From the NCBI RefSeq assembly GCF_003987655.1, contig NZ_NGKC01000013.1:1-64000 (forward strand): DNA of 64,000 bases, read 5' to 3'. The first letter of the stretch is position 1. Each line of letters starts with the position of its first letter. Below the pieces are notes generated by a model that made no database searches, was not told where the DNA came from, and saw only the letters and a program-made list of their open reading frames with translations. This stretch comes from Vagococcus acidifermentans. GTDB taxonomy: Bacteria > Bacillota > Bacilli > Lactobacillales > Vagococcaceae. The translations under genes and the position numbers were made by a program. Positions 53,652 to 63,754 of the stretch are shown here, piece by piece.

Positions 53652-55046
53652 ATGGTAAGAAATGCTTTAAAAATCGTCACGATCGGCGGCGGTTCGAGCT
53701 ACACACCTGAATTAATCGAAGGCTACATCAAGCGCAAGGACGAACTGCCGATTAAAGAAATCTGGCTGGTAGACATCGAAGACGGCAAAGAAAAACTGGA
53801 AATTGTCGGTGACATGGCCAAACGGATGGTCAAAGCTGCCGGCTTGGACTGGGAAGTACACTTGACACTTGACCGGCGTGAAGCACTCAAAGACGCGGAC
53901 TTTGTATCGACCCAGTTCCGTGTCGGTCTGCTGGATGCCCGTATCAAAGATGAACGCGTGCCTCTGTCCCACGGCGTGCTCGGACAGGAAACCAACGGGG
54001 CCGGCGGTATGTTCAAAGCGTTCCGGACAATTCCTGTCATTTTAGATATTATTAACGACATGAAAGAACTCTGTCCGGATGCTTGGCTGGTCAACTTTAC
54101 AAACCCGGCCGGCATGGTCACGGAAGCTGCCATCAAACACGGTGGCTGGAAGAAAACTGCCGGACTGTGCAATGTGCCGATTGGTCATAAAAAGCAGGCG
54201 GCTGAAAAGCTGGGCATCGATGAAGACAAGTTGTTCTTCAAATTTGCCGGTATCAACCATTTCCACTGGCACCGCGTGTGGGACGACGAGGGCAACGAGC
54301 GCACAGCAGAGCTGATCGACTTGATTTACGGGCCGAAAACTGAACAGGAAAGCCACCTTAAAAATATCTTTGACGCCTCGTTCCACTACGAACAAATCAA
54401 AGACTTGGGACTGCTCCCTTGCGGCTACCACCGTTACTACTATATCGAAGATGAAATGCTGGCGCATTCTGTCGAAGAATTCGAAAAAGGCGAAACACGG
54501 GCACAAGTGGTCAAAGAAACAGAAGCGCGCTTGTTTGAATTGTACAAAGACCCCAAACTCGACTACAAACCAAAAGAGTTGGAACAGCGCGGCGGCACGC
54601 ACTACAGCGACGCAGCCTGCGAGCTGATTGCCTCCATCTACAATGACAAGCGCACTGAAATGGTCGTCTCGACACAAAATAACGGCACGATTACTGACTT
54701 GCCGTATGATTGTGTGGTCGAAGTGTCCGGTCCTGTCACAGCCCACGGCCACGAACCGTACAACTGGGGCAATTTCCCGCCGGCAGCACGCGGCATTATC
54801 CAGCTGATGAAGGGCATGGAAGAAACGACTATCCGTGCGGCGATTACCGGTGATTACGGTGCGGCACTGCACGCGTTCACCATCAATCCGCTGGTACCTG
54901 GCGGAAAGATGGCGAAGACCCTTCTTGATGAACTGCTGATTGCCCATAAAGAGTATCTGCCGCAGTTCAGCGAAGCAATCACGCGCATCGAAGAAACTCA
55001 GCCGGAAACTGTTGCGTACGTCGAAAAATTAATGGCCTCCAACTAA
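53652..55046 (+). CDS. 6-phospho-beta-glucosidase (GH4)
   Basis: A 464-residue GH4 enzyme that uses NAD+ and a divalent metal to cleave PTS-imported beta-glucoside 6-phosphates. NAD loop IGGGSSYTPELIEG (about 12-25). The metal Cys is in LCNVPIGHK, where the CN motif marks the phospho-beta-glucosidase subgroup, and the metal His is in AGINHFHWHRV. It could process sugars brought in by the cellobiose-type PTS at 8566-13693. RBS GAAGGAGG. Confidence 0.93.
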   Translation: MVRNALKIVTIGGGSSYTPELIEGYIKRKDELPIKEIWLVDIEDGKEKLEIVGDMAKRMVKAAGLDWEVHLTLDRREALKDADFVSTQFRVGLLDARIKDERVPLSHGVLGQETNGAGGMFKAFRTIPVILDIINDMKELCPDAWLVNFTNPAGMVTEAAIKHGGWKKTAGLCNVPIGHKKQAAEKLGIDEDKLFFKFAGINHFHWHRVWDDEGNERTAELIDLIYGPKTEQESHLKNIFDASFHYEQIKDLGLLPCGYHRYYYIEDEMLAHSVEEFEKGETRAQVVKETEARLFELYKDPKLDYKPKELEQRGGTHYSDAACELIASIYNDKRTEMVVSTQNNGTITDLPYDCVVEVSGPVTAHGHEPYNWGNFPPAARGIIQLMKGMEETTIRAAITGDYGAALHAFTINPLVPGGKMAKTLLDELLIAHKEYLPQFSEAITRIEETQPETVAYVEKLMASN

Positions 55047-55050
55047 AGGC

Positions 55051-55099
55051 AAAAGAAGCGGATGCTTATACGTTTGTATAACCATACCGCTTCTTTTTT
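55051..55099. terminator. Bidirectional terminator
   Basis: AAAAGAAGCGG (55051-55061) pairs with CCGCTTCTTTTTT (55087-55099), with a further inner pairing TTATAC/GTATAA. It lies between the convergent GH4 and membrane-protein genes and overlaps the latter's stop. Confidence 0.88.
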
Positions 55100-55538
55100 A
55101 TGATACCAATGATAATCTCAACAGCACGACGCCGCAAAACAGGCTCATCGCAAATAAGGCCAGCTCCAGTTTGCAGTTTGTCAGCCCGCGGAACGTCTTT
55201 GTCTTCGGCAATTCTCTGATTGCCAATATACCTGTGACGATGCCGACGATATTGCCGACTGCCAGCGCACTGGCGACATAAATATAGAGGCTTGTCCTCA
55301 TCGTGTCCCGGCTCTCAAGGTCGGAATAATTTGCTTGGAACACATAAAACCAGATCAGCGACAGGCATGCGATAATAAAAAACGGAGCCACTGTCGGGTG
55401 ATTGGTCAGCAACTCTTGAAACGAGACTGATTCGCGCACCAGGATTATCAGCATGTACACCCCGTAAATAACGGGAATGGCAAGAAGCCATAGTTTAAAC
55501 AGCTTGAACCAGCTGTGTTTATTAAAAGCGAGCATCAT
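55098..55538 (-). CDS. Membrane protein, unknown, 146 residues
   Basis: Four likely membrane helices (about 12-33, 48-66, 83-105, 122-142) with a basic N-terminus. I do not recognise the family. The start overlaps the end of the RpiR regulator gene by 17 bases and has the strong RBS GGGGAGGA, so it is coupled to that regulator and to the alpha-glucoside genes upstream. A link to sugar uptake is inferred only from position. Confidence 0.7.
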   Translation of the reverse strand: MMLAFNKHSWFKLFKLWLLAIPVIYGVYMLIILVRESVSFQELLTNHPTVAPFFIIACLSLIWFYVFQANYSDLESRDTMRTSLYIYVASALAVGNIVGIVTGILAIRELPKTKTFRGLTNCKLELALFAMSLFCGVVLLRLSLVS

Positions 55539-56289
55539 ATTCCTCCCCTAACTGGATGATTTTTCTAAAAAGGGAATCAACAATTAAATACAATGGCAGA
55601 AAACTAACAAATTCATTGTCGGTCAAGTAATGAGTTGTTGTTTGAAAATAGAGATTGTAGGTCGAAATAGCCGATAAATAATTATTACTCAAACTCGTAA
55701 TCGACAGACTTTTTATTCCTTTGACCAGTGCATAGGTCAGCTCCGATTCGATTCTGGAAATGTCGCCGCTAAGCGACAAAACGATGCACATGTCCTTGTC
55801 TGTCAATTCATTTTTGACTACTTTTTTAAATTCGAACGTTGACTTGACTTCTATCGGAAACAGGCCGATGGACTGCATGTTTCTGATAAAGTCATTGATG
55901 ACATTCCGCTGTCCCCAGCCTGTCCCGAAACAAATGAGCCGATCGGCTGTGTAGATATCTTTAACCATCTGTTCATTGAACATTTGCTTAAACAGCCGAT
56001 CAGTTGCATGTAAATCTTCCATCTGCATATTGCTCATTTCAGTCGTCAACTTCTCCCGCTTCCGCTCTGTCGTGTCGCTCAGACGATACTTGAATTCCGA
56101 GTAGCCGGCAAAACCCAACTTTTTCACCAATCTGGAAACGGTAGACTTTGATGTCAAGGTTTCTTTTGCCAACTGCACAATCGTCAACTTGGAGACTGTT
56201 TCCCTGTTGTTCAGGATGTACTCCAGGATTTGTACCTCTGTTTCATTTAGTTTCGAATAATTTTTACTAACTATTGCCTCAAAATCCAC
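55522..56289 (-). CDS. MurR/RpiR-family regulator
   Basis: A 255-residue regulator. The N-terminal HTH (about 1-77) contains TVSKLTIVQLAKETLTSKST then VSRLVKKLGFAGYSEFKYRL. The C-terminal SIS domain (about 110-250) has RLICFGTGWGQRNV and CIVLSLSGDISRIE, the sugar-phosphate pocket. It likely senses an alpha-glucoside phosphate and controls the IICB-GH4 pair upstream. GTG start, seven bases after GGGGTGG. Confidence 0.9.
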   Translation of the reverse strand: MDFEAIVSKNYSKLNETEVQILEYILNNRETVSKLTIVQLAKETLTSKSTVSRLVKKLGFAGYSEFKYRLSDTTERKREKLTTEMSNMQMEDLHATDRLFKQMFNEQMVKDIYTADRLICFGTGWGQRNVINDFIRNMQSIGLFPIEVKSTFEFKKVVKNELTDKDMCIVLSLSGDISRIESELTYALVKGIKSLSITSLSNNYLSAISTYNLYFQTTTHYLTDNEFVSFLPLYLIVDSLFRKIIQLGEEYDARF

Positions 56290-56339
56290 TGATAGACCAC
56301 CCCTTGTTTTGATAAAAAATATGACAATTACCTTAAGAC

Positions 56340-56368
56340 ATAAAACGAGCGTTGGAAAATTGTCTCAA
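56340..56368 (-). promoter_or_regulatory. Promoter of the RpiR gene
   Basis: On the minus strand TTGAGA (56363-56368) and TTTTAT (56340-56345), 17 bases apart. The regulator can therefore be made independently of the PTS genes. Confidence 0.5.
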
Positions 56369-56400
56369 ACATTCTTTATCATAACATAGATTCGGTCTGT

Positions 56401-57756
<1,356 letters not shown>

Positions 57757-57762
57757 TTATGG

Positions 57763-59340
57763 TTAATCTCTAATTTTTAACAGTTTGTCAAATGACGCCC
57801 GCACTTGCGGCACATCCAAACCGACAATAATTTGAAACGCCTTGTTTTTTCTCACGACCCCGTGAGCACCCACTTGTTTGAACGCTTCATCGGCTTCAAC
57901 AAGTTCAGCATCATTAACTGTGACTCTCAGCCGAGTCGCACAGTTATTGACTTCTAAAATGTTATCACTGCCGCCCAGCGCTTCCAAATACATGGCAGCC
58001 GCCTCATCATAGGCTGATACTTTGCCGCCGCCTGCTGACTGTCTTTCGCGATATTCTTTCTTCGTATACATCTTGACTTCTTCTGTTTCCTCACGTCCCG
58101 GAGTTTTAAAGTCCATTTTGATGATGACAAAGTGGAAAACAGCAAAATATATCAAACTGAAACTCAGACCAATCACGAATAGTGCAACGACCGTGCCCAT
58201 ATGATTGATGGACATCGGAATCAAATATTGGGTCGCCATGGAAATAATCCCGCTGCCGATATCACCAACGACACCAAACAAATATAATGTCGCGCCCAAT
58301 GTTCCCGCCAACAGCGAGTGAATCAGGAATAATTGCGGTGCGATAAACAGAAATGTGAATTCAAACGGTTCGGTAATACCTGCGAGAATGGCCGTCAACG
58401 CAGTCGGAATCAGCAACGCCAATGTCATTTTTTTCTTTTCCGGTTTCGCAGTTGTGTAGAAAGCTGCTGCAATCCCGATCGGTGCAAAGATTTTAGATGC
58501 GTTGTGCAGTCCAAATCCGCCTTGCGGGAATAATTCTTTAATCGGTACAGTCGAGGTGGCAAACTCGTTCATGTGTTTCATCCAGTAAGCCGTGATACCT
58601 CCTTCAACAACAGCCGGACCATAAATAAACGGCTGATAAATGAAGTGGTGCAGTCCGGTTGGAATCAGGATACGTTCCAAGAAGACATACAGCCAAACAC
58701 CAACAACACCTGATGACTTCATGAAACCTTGCAGCGAGGAAATGCCTGACTGAATGACCGGCCAGACAAGACATGTCGCAAATGCCAGCGGCAGCATCAC
58801 AAAGAAACAAATCATGACAACTAATGATGAACCTTGGAAAATGCCGAGAAAATCAGGCAGCTTGGTTTCAAAAAACCGGTTGTGTACATAGACGACAATC
58901 CCTGCGATTAAAATAGCCCCAATCAAATTGGTATCTAAGGATTTTATGCCGGCAATCATTTTCAGACCGCTTTCGCCGCCGACTTCCTGACTGAAATCCA
59001 CATTGAAAAAATTGCCTCTAAGCGACAACATGGCATTCACAAAATAATTAAACGTGAGATAGGTGACCAATGATTCCAGCGCCGCCCTGCCGCTTGTTAC
59101 TTTGGCCAGCCCCAGCGGCAACCCGATAACAAATAATAGCTCAATTTGGTTGAAAACGGTCCATGCACCTGTTTCAACAATCGACCAGATATCTTTCCAC
59201 AAGGTGCCTTCGGCTGCAATTCCGCCAACGATTAATGTGTTCTGCATCATGATTGAAAGAGATAAAATAATTCCGGCAAATGCGAATAAAAGAACCGGTG
59301 TGAACATTGCTCCGCCGAAACGCTGCAGTTTTTGCATCAT
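57763..59340 (-). CDS. PTS alpha-glucoside-type permease IICB
   Basis: A 525-residue glucose-superfamily PTS protein. The EIIC part (about 1-425) has about ten membrane helices and GLHHFIYQPFIYGPAVVEGG and GITEPFEFTFLFIAP, the sugar-binding segments of the maltose/alpha-glucoside subgroup. The EIIB domain follows a linker (about 440-525), with the phosphorylated Cys467 in NNCATRLRV. There is no IIA domain, so it must use a IIA-Glc-like protein from elsewhere. With the GH4 gene and the RpiR gene it forms a complete alpha-glucoside locus. Start ATG after GGGAGG. Confidence 0.92.
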   Translation of the reverse strand: MMQKLQRFGGAMFTPVLLFAFAGIILSLSIMMQNTLIVGGIAAEGTLWKDIWSIVETGAWTVFNQIELLFVIGLPLGLAKVTSGRAALESLVTYLTFNYFVNAMLSLRGNFFNVDFSQEVGGESGLKMIAGIKSLDTNLIGAILIAGIVVYVHNRFFETKLPDFLGIFQGSSLVVMICFFVMLPLAFATCLVWPVIQSGISSLQGFMKSSGVVGVWLYVFLERILIPTGLHHFIYQPFIYGPAVVEGGITAYWMKHMNEFATSTVPIKELFPQGGFGLHNASKIFAPIGIAAAFYTTAKPEKKKMTLALLIPTALTAILAGITEPFEFTFLFIAPQLFLIHSLLAGTLGATLYLFGVVGDIGSGIISMATQYLIPMSINHMGTVVALFVIGLSFSLIYFAVFHFVIIKMDFKTPGREETEEVKMYTKKEYRERQSAGGGKVSAYDEAAAMYLEALGGSDNILEVNNCATRLRVTVNDAELVEADEAFKQVGAHGVVRKNKAFQIIVGLDVPQVRASFDKLLKIRD

Positions 59341-59362
59341 AAAAAAACCTCCCAACTTTTTA

Positions 59363-59412
59363 TGTAAACGTTTACTGGTTACTACTATATCATCAACTTC
59401 CGACGGATTGAA
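59363..59412 (-). promoter_or_regulatory. Promoter and cre site of the alpha-glucoside operon
   Basis: On the minus strand TTCAAT (59407-59412) and TATAGT (59384-59389) are 17 bases apart. TGTAAACGTTTACT (plus strand, 59363-59376) is a near-perfect cre palindrome just after the start site, where CcpA would act as a roadblock. Confidence 0.75.
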
Positions 59413-59484
59413 GAGTTTTCAAACAGGTTGGGACGATTCTAAATGATTGTGATTATTCCCAAAATCTGAGAAATTTCCCAAAAG

Positions 59485-59518
59485 AAAAAAGCCTGCTCGC
59501 TCAGTAGCATGGCTTTCG
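59485..59518 (-). terminator. Terminator of the dioxygenase-like gene
   Basis: AAAGCC-TGCT pairs with AGCA-TGGCTTT around an eight-base loop, followed by T6 on the minus strand. Confidence 0.75.
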
Positions 59519-59525
59519 AAAAAGA

Positions 59526-60380
59526 TTAGATTGATACGCGAACCGGGATTCCGTTCGGGTCAGTCAGACGGATGCTGGTCGGCGACAGTTCTTTAAAAGG
59601 AGTGTCCATCGTTTTCAGCCGGCCCAACAGCTGATTGAATGCCTCATCACTCATCTCAATAGTGAAACCAGCCAAGCCCCGCTTAACTGTTGAGAGTTTT
59701 GGCAACTGCGGTCTCTGCCACGTATTCGCCGCTATTTGGTGATGGTAAAGACCTGCCGCATAAAAGTCTGCTTGTCGGCCAAACTGATATTTTAAGTCCA
59801 ATCCCAAAATTGTTGTATAAAACTGTCGTGTGTACGCCAAGTCGGAAACAGACAGATGCACATGTCCTAGGATGGTTCCCGGAGGCAGATCGTCACGTGT
59901 GTCATCTGCTGCGTTCAGTACCCCCTCGACGTCCAGCTGTTCCGTCACACCGGCAATCGTACCGTCATCGCGGATATCCCAAAACTTATGGGGCTTGTCC
60001 CAATAAATTTAGATACCGTTTCCTTCCGGGTCGTCCAAATACAGTGCTTCACTATATCCGTGATCTGCCGCACCGGAAATCGCGATTTGTTTACGCAACA
60101 ACGAACGCAACACATTGCCGAAATCTTTTCTTGTCGGCACCAAAAAGGCCATATGATATAAGCCGGCTGTGCTTTTATTTGTTTGATTGGAATCTCCCAG
60201 CGGCAGCAGTTCAAGCAATTTCTTGCCAGTCTTTGCAATCCCAAGTTCAACTTTATCCGCCGACTGGTTTAAGCGTGATAACCCGAGTGCCTGTTCATAG
60301 AAATCAGCCACACGTTTTACATCGCTGACCCGCAACGCCACATATCCCAATTGTAGTGACGGTATTGTTTGTCCGGTCAT
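59526..60380 (-). pseudogene. VOC-family catechol-2,3-dioxygenase-like protein, interrupted by one stop
   Basis: Two VOC halves lie in the same frame: residues about 1-123 (LQLGYVALRVSDVKRVADFY to DDPEGNGI) and about 144-284 (LGHVHLSVSDLAYTRQFYTT to LTDPNGIPVRVSI). A single TAA (plus-strand TTA at 60009-60011) follows GNGI, where relatives have Glu (GIE-IY). After it the frame continues IYWDKPHKFWDI without a shift. So one G-to-T change, or a sequencing error, separates an otherwise complete CatE-like protein of about 284 residues. The C-terminal half keeps two His of the metal site (GHVH, YHH). Confidence 0.85.
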
Positions 60381-60518
60381 AAAAGCCACTTCCTTCTCTT
60401 TATCTTGTCGTAACAGTCACAGTTTACTACTTATAATTAGTAAGGAAAAGAGATACGCTTTGACAAAGACAAAACGGCAAGCGTTATGACACTTGCCGCT
60501 GATGCTGTCGCGACTTCC

Positions 60519-61922
60519 TTACAAGTACATAGAAACGATGATACTGCCGCCTATCAACAGCAGCAATAACAGGCATTTAAACAGAAATACCGGTTTATTC
60601 TTTTTCGTCCGCCGTCCTTTGCTTGCAGACAATTCATATACTAACAGCAGTATCGTGAAAAACAGAAACACGATCAGTCCGATTTTCAGCAGATTAAACG
60701 ACTTTGCTGCCTGCTTGTCAGAAGACTGAAGCAATTGTTTACGCACGACCTCATAAGACACTTGCGGAGGCTCAATCTTATCCGATACTAGCGGCAGTGA
60801 TGATTGAACAGTGACACGTCCGTCTTTCACAACTGCTTCCGGCTGCGTCCCTTTGGGCACGATGTCATACAAATCATCAGCGACTACCAGGTGCTGCTCG
60901 TTGATTGTCTGCTCGCCTTGGCTGACGATTTGCTTGTATTCATAGGTATTAAAGCATAAATCCAGCAGAGCATTGCCAAACTTGTGGCGCTCTGACTCAG
61001 ACTCTTGATGATCCCAGTCGCCAACCCCCATAATCAACTGAATCAGGCGCATGTTGCCTTTTTGGGCAGTCCCGACATAGTTGAAGCCGGCCGATGAACT
61101 GGAGCCGCTTTTGAGCCCGTCGAACCCGTCATAGCCAAACGTTTTCCCCGGAAGAGAATACAAATAGCTGTCAAACGACTCTTCGTAAGGTGTCCCCTCC
61201 TTCACCGTGATTTGCCTGTTTTTAGTATGTTCCAACATGTCAGGGTATTTTTTCAGCAGATGATAGGCCAGCAGGGAATAATCTCTGGCGGTCGAAATAT
61301 TGTCGCCGTTCGGATCGGCACCTTCCGGCATTTGACTGCCCAACTCAAAATTGATGACTCCTGTACTATTGTAAAATACCGTCTGCGTCATGCCTATTTC
61401 TTGCGCTTTTTCATTCATCATTTTTGCAAAACGGGCACCGCTGTCGGACGACACGAAATCTGCCAGCATCAATGTGGCGGCGTTTGAAGATGGAACAAAA
61501 ATCAAATCAATCAATTCCCCCACACTGTAACTTGCACCAAGTTGCATTTTATTGTTGCTTAAATTATAATCTTGGGAAATCGTGACATATTTTTCCGTCA
61601 CGTCAATGGCCGTGTCGAAATCGAATTGTCCTTTTTGCATTTCCTCAAGCACGACGAATATGGTCATCAGTTTGCTCATGCTCGCTATATGACGCTGGGT
61701 ATCGGCATTATCCTCCCATAGTACCCTGCCCGTCTTTGCGTCAATGACCATTGAAGCTTTCGGCCGATAAAATTCATTGACTTGATAACCGGCTTCCCGG
61801 GTAATTGTCATGATGTCTTTTTGCGTGCCTTCAGCCCTTGCCGCGTCAGTAGTCAGCCCGACCAAACAGGCTGTAAGTATCCCCAAAATAACTCTTCTGA
61901 TTATTACGTGATAACGTATCAC
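60519..61922 (-). CDS. D-alanyl-D-alanine carboxypeptidase (DacA family)
   Basis: A low-molecular-weight penicillin-binding protein of 467 residues that trims the terminal D-Ala of peptidoglycan stems. Signal peptide (about 1-28), SxxK motif SMSK with the active Ser, SxN motif SSN (about 145-147), and the KTG-like KSG in DGLKSGSSSSAG. A C-terminal stalk and a membrane helix (LLLLLLIGGSIIVSMYL) end the protein; a second hydrophobic segment precedes it with a basic SKGRRTKKNK between. A GTG start at 61922 is best spaced from GGGAG; the GTG two codons upstream is also possible. Confidence 0.9.
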   Translation of the reverse strand: MIRYHVIIRRVILGILTACLVGLTTDAARAEGTQKDIMTITREAGYQVNEFYRPKASMVIDAKTGRVLWEDNADTQRHIASMSKLMTIFVVLEEMQKGQFDFDTAIDVTEKYVTISQDYNLSNNKMQLGASYSVGELIDLIFVPSSNAATLMLADFVSSDSGARFAKMMNEKAQEIGMTQTVFYNSTGVINFELGSQMPEGADPNGDNISTARDYSLLAYHLLKKYPDMLEHTKNRQITVKEGTPYEESFDSYLYSLPGKTFGYDGFDGLKSGSSSSAGFNYVGTAQKGNMRLIQLIMGVGDWDHQESESERHKFGNALLDLCFNTYEYKQIVSQGEQTINEQHLVVADDLYDIVPKGTQPEAVVKDGRVTVQSSLPLVSDKIEPPQVSYEVVRKQLLQSSDKQAAKSFNLLKIGLIVFLFFTILLLVYELSASKGRRTKKNKPVFLFKCLLLLLLIGGSIIVSMYL

Positions 61923-62093
61923 TCTCACTTCTCCCTTATCCGTTCATTTTAACCGTTTTATTTTACCTTGATTTTTAATAAAAAGATAGATTTTTTTAAC
62001 GTCAAATAAAAAAATAAGCCGGCAATAAAAAAAGGCTGCTGTCCTTAAAAAGGCAGCAGACCTGACTGTTTGACAGACATGGTGCAAGCAAGA

Positions 62094-62741
62094 TTAATGT
62101 GTTTCTCCTCCGACAACTTTCAAATCCTCTTTGCCGTCAAATGCGATAATGGTTTCCAAAGAGACGCGGATACCGCGCACAATATCATCTAAGCTCATCG
62201 ATGCAGTTTCCGGACGCTGCGTTACCTGTTCAGGTAAAAACGGCACATGCATAAAGCCCGCCCTTGTCTCTGGAAATGATGTGTGCGTCAAATACAAACT
62301 CTGGTACATGATGTGATTGCAGACGAATGTGCCGGCGGTATTGGAAACAGCTGCCGGCAAACCGGCTTTTTGCATCGCCGTGACCATCGCTTTAACCGGA
62401 TGCTGAGAAAAATAAGCCGGCGCGCCAGTTTCTTGAATAGCCTCATCTATCGGCTGGTTCCCGTCATTATCAGCGATTCTCGCATCATCCACATTGATTG
62501 CAACACGTTCCGGTGTCAGGCCAAATCTGCCGCCTGCCTGTCCGATACATAACAAGTACTCCGGTTTGTGCTCAGCCAGCGCCTCGCGCACGACTGCCGC
62601 GCTTTTGCCGAAGACTGTCGGTATTTCCAGCTTGATAATTTCTGCGCCACTGATTGTGTCCGGCAGCCGTTTAACTGCTTCAATTGCTGGATTAGTAACG
62701 TCTGTACCAAATGGGTCAAATCCTGTGACCAGTATTTTCAT
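62094..62741 (-). CDS. pcp: Pyroglutamyl peptidase I
   Basis: A 215-residue cysteine peptidase that removes N-terminal pyroglutamate. The start [11 protein letters not shown] is a family signature. The catalytic Cys lies in [13 protein letters not shown], the Glu in the [12 protein letters not shown] region, and the His in [21 protein letters not shown]. Single gene; no partner visible. Confidence 0.95.
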   Translation of the reverse strand: MKILVTGFDPFGTDVTNPAIEAVKRLPDTISGAEIIKLEIPTVFGKSAAVVREALAEHKPEYLLCIGQAGGRFGLTPERVAINVDDARIADNDGNQPIDEAIQETGAPAYFSQHPVKAMVTAMQKAGLPAAVSNTAGTFVCNHIMYQSLYLTHTSFPETRAGFMHVPFLPEQVTQRPETASMSLDDIVRGIRVSLETIIAFDGKEDLKVVGGETH

Positions 62742-62948
62742 AAAACATTCTCCTCTGCTTTAAAAAGTCCTGAAAAGCTGTCATGCTGTCAGCAAATCAA
62801 GCATATGAGTTGCTGACACACGCTCCCGTCGATAACATAAAAAGCCATTAAAATAACATTGATGTTATACTGTTACCACGGTTTTAGTATAGCATAAAAC
62901 AGCAGAAAATAATATTACCGGCTCCCATACACCGCTTGGGCCGCCACA

Positions 62949-62990
62949 AAAAACGACTGTGCTGACTCGAACAGTCAGTACAGTCGTTGT
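62949..62990 (-). terminator. Terminator of the TVP38 gene
   Basis: ACGACTGTGCTGACT (62953-62967) pairs with AGTCAGTACAGTCGT (62973-62987) with one mismatch, followed on the minus strand by TTTTTT. Confidence 0.9.
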
Positions 62991-63001
62991 GTCCATCCAT
63001 A

Positions 63002-63598
63002 TTAGCCAAAAATTTTTGCCACCATTTCCAGACCATAGACAAGCGCAAAGCTGTATGCCGCAATAGATGCGGGCTTTGCCAAGACAATAATCCAGATAAA
63101 TTTCTTCAATGAGATATTGGTCAGTCCTGCCATTAAGCACAGTGCATCGTCCGGTGCGATCGGCAGAAAAATGGCTAAGGCAAACAATTTATCAAAACGC
63201 TCCTGGTTCTCCAGCCAATGCATGTATTTGTTATATGTTTTATCACTGATCAGGCTTAACACGAGCGGTTTCCCGAAACGCCGGCCGAGCAGAAAAATGA
63301 TAACCGAGCCCAGAGCAATGCCGATATAGTTGTAGATAAACCCTGCCACAGGGCCAAAAATCAGCACACCTGCTGCTGTACTGATGCCTCCGGGAATAAT
63401 CGGGATGACAACTTGAATGATTTGCAGCAGGATAAAAATAATAGGTGCCATAATCAGCGAATGACCCACCAAACGCTGGAACACATTGATATCTCTGAAT
63501 GCTCCCATGCTGACTAAATAGATGATGACTGATACAGTCACACACACTCCCAGCAATGAAATGAAATTGACGATTCTTCTTGATTGTGCGACTCTCAT
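63002..63598 (-). CDS. TVP38/TMEM64-family membrane protein
   Basis: A 198-residue DedA-superfamily protein with about five to six membrane segments. The conserved core is VVIPIIPGGISTAAGVLIFGPVAGFIYNYIGIALGS with a following FLLGRRFG, and LFALAIFLPIAPDDALC further on. Relatives have been proposed as lipid scramblases or flippases. RBS GAGGAG. Confidence 0.9.
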   Translation of the reverse strand: MRVAQSRRIVNFISLLGVCVTVSVIIYLVSMGAFRDINVFQRLVGHSLIMAPIIFILLQIIQVVIPIIPGGISTAAGVLIFGPVAGFIYNYIGIALGSVIIFLLGRRFGKPLVLSLISDKTYNKYMHWLENQERFDKLFALAIFLPIAPDDALCLMAGLTNISLKKFIWIIVLAKPASIAAYSFALVYGLEMVAKIFG

Positions 63599-63754
63599 AC
63601 CCTCAGCTCCTCTATTCTTTCAGCTAGTCATCTCCGACCTTTATATTTAGTATACGTGATGAAGCGGTCAAGAACATCCATCCGAAGTCTGATATTGCAA
63701 AATCTTAACTTTTGAAAAAGGCATCAAGTCAGCCGGACCGAACAACAACCTGTC

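Noticed and set aside
54042-54947. A 301-codon open frame on the minus strand over the phospho-beta-glucosidase gene
   Set aside because: Complementary shadow of a well-supported GH4 gene; cysteine- and phenylalanine-rich with no family signature.
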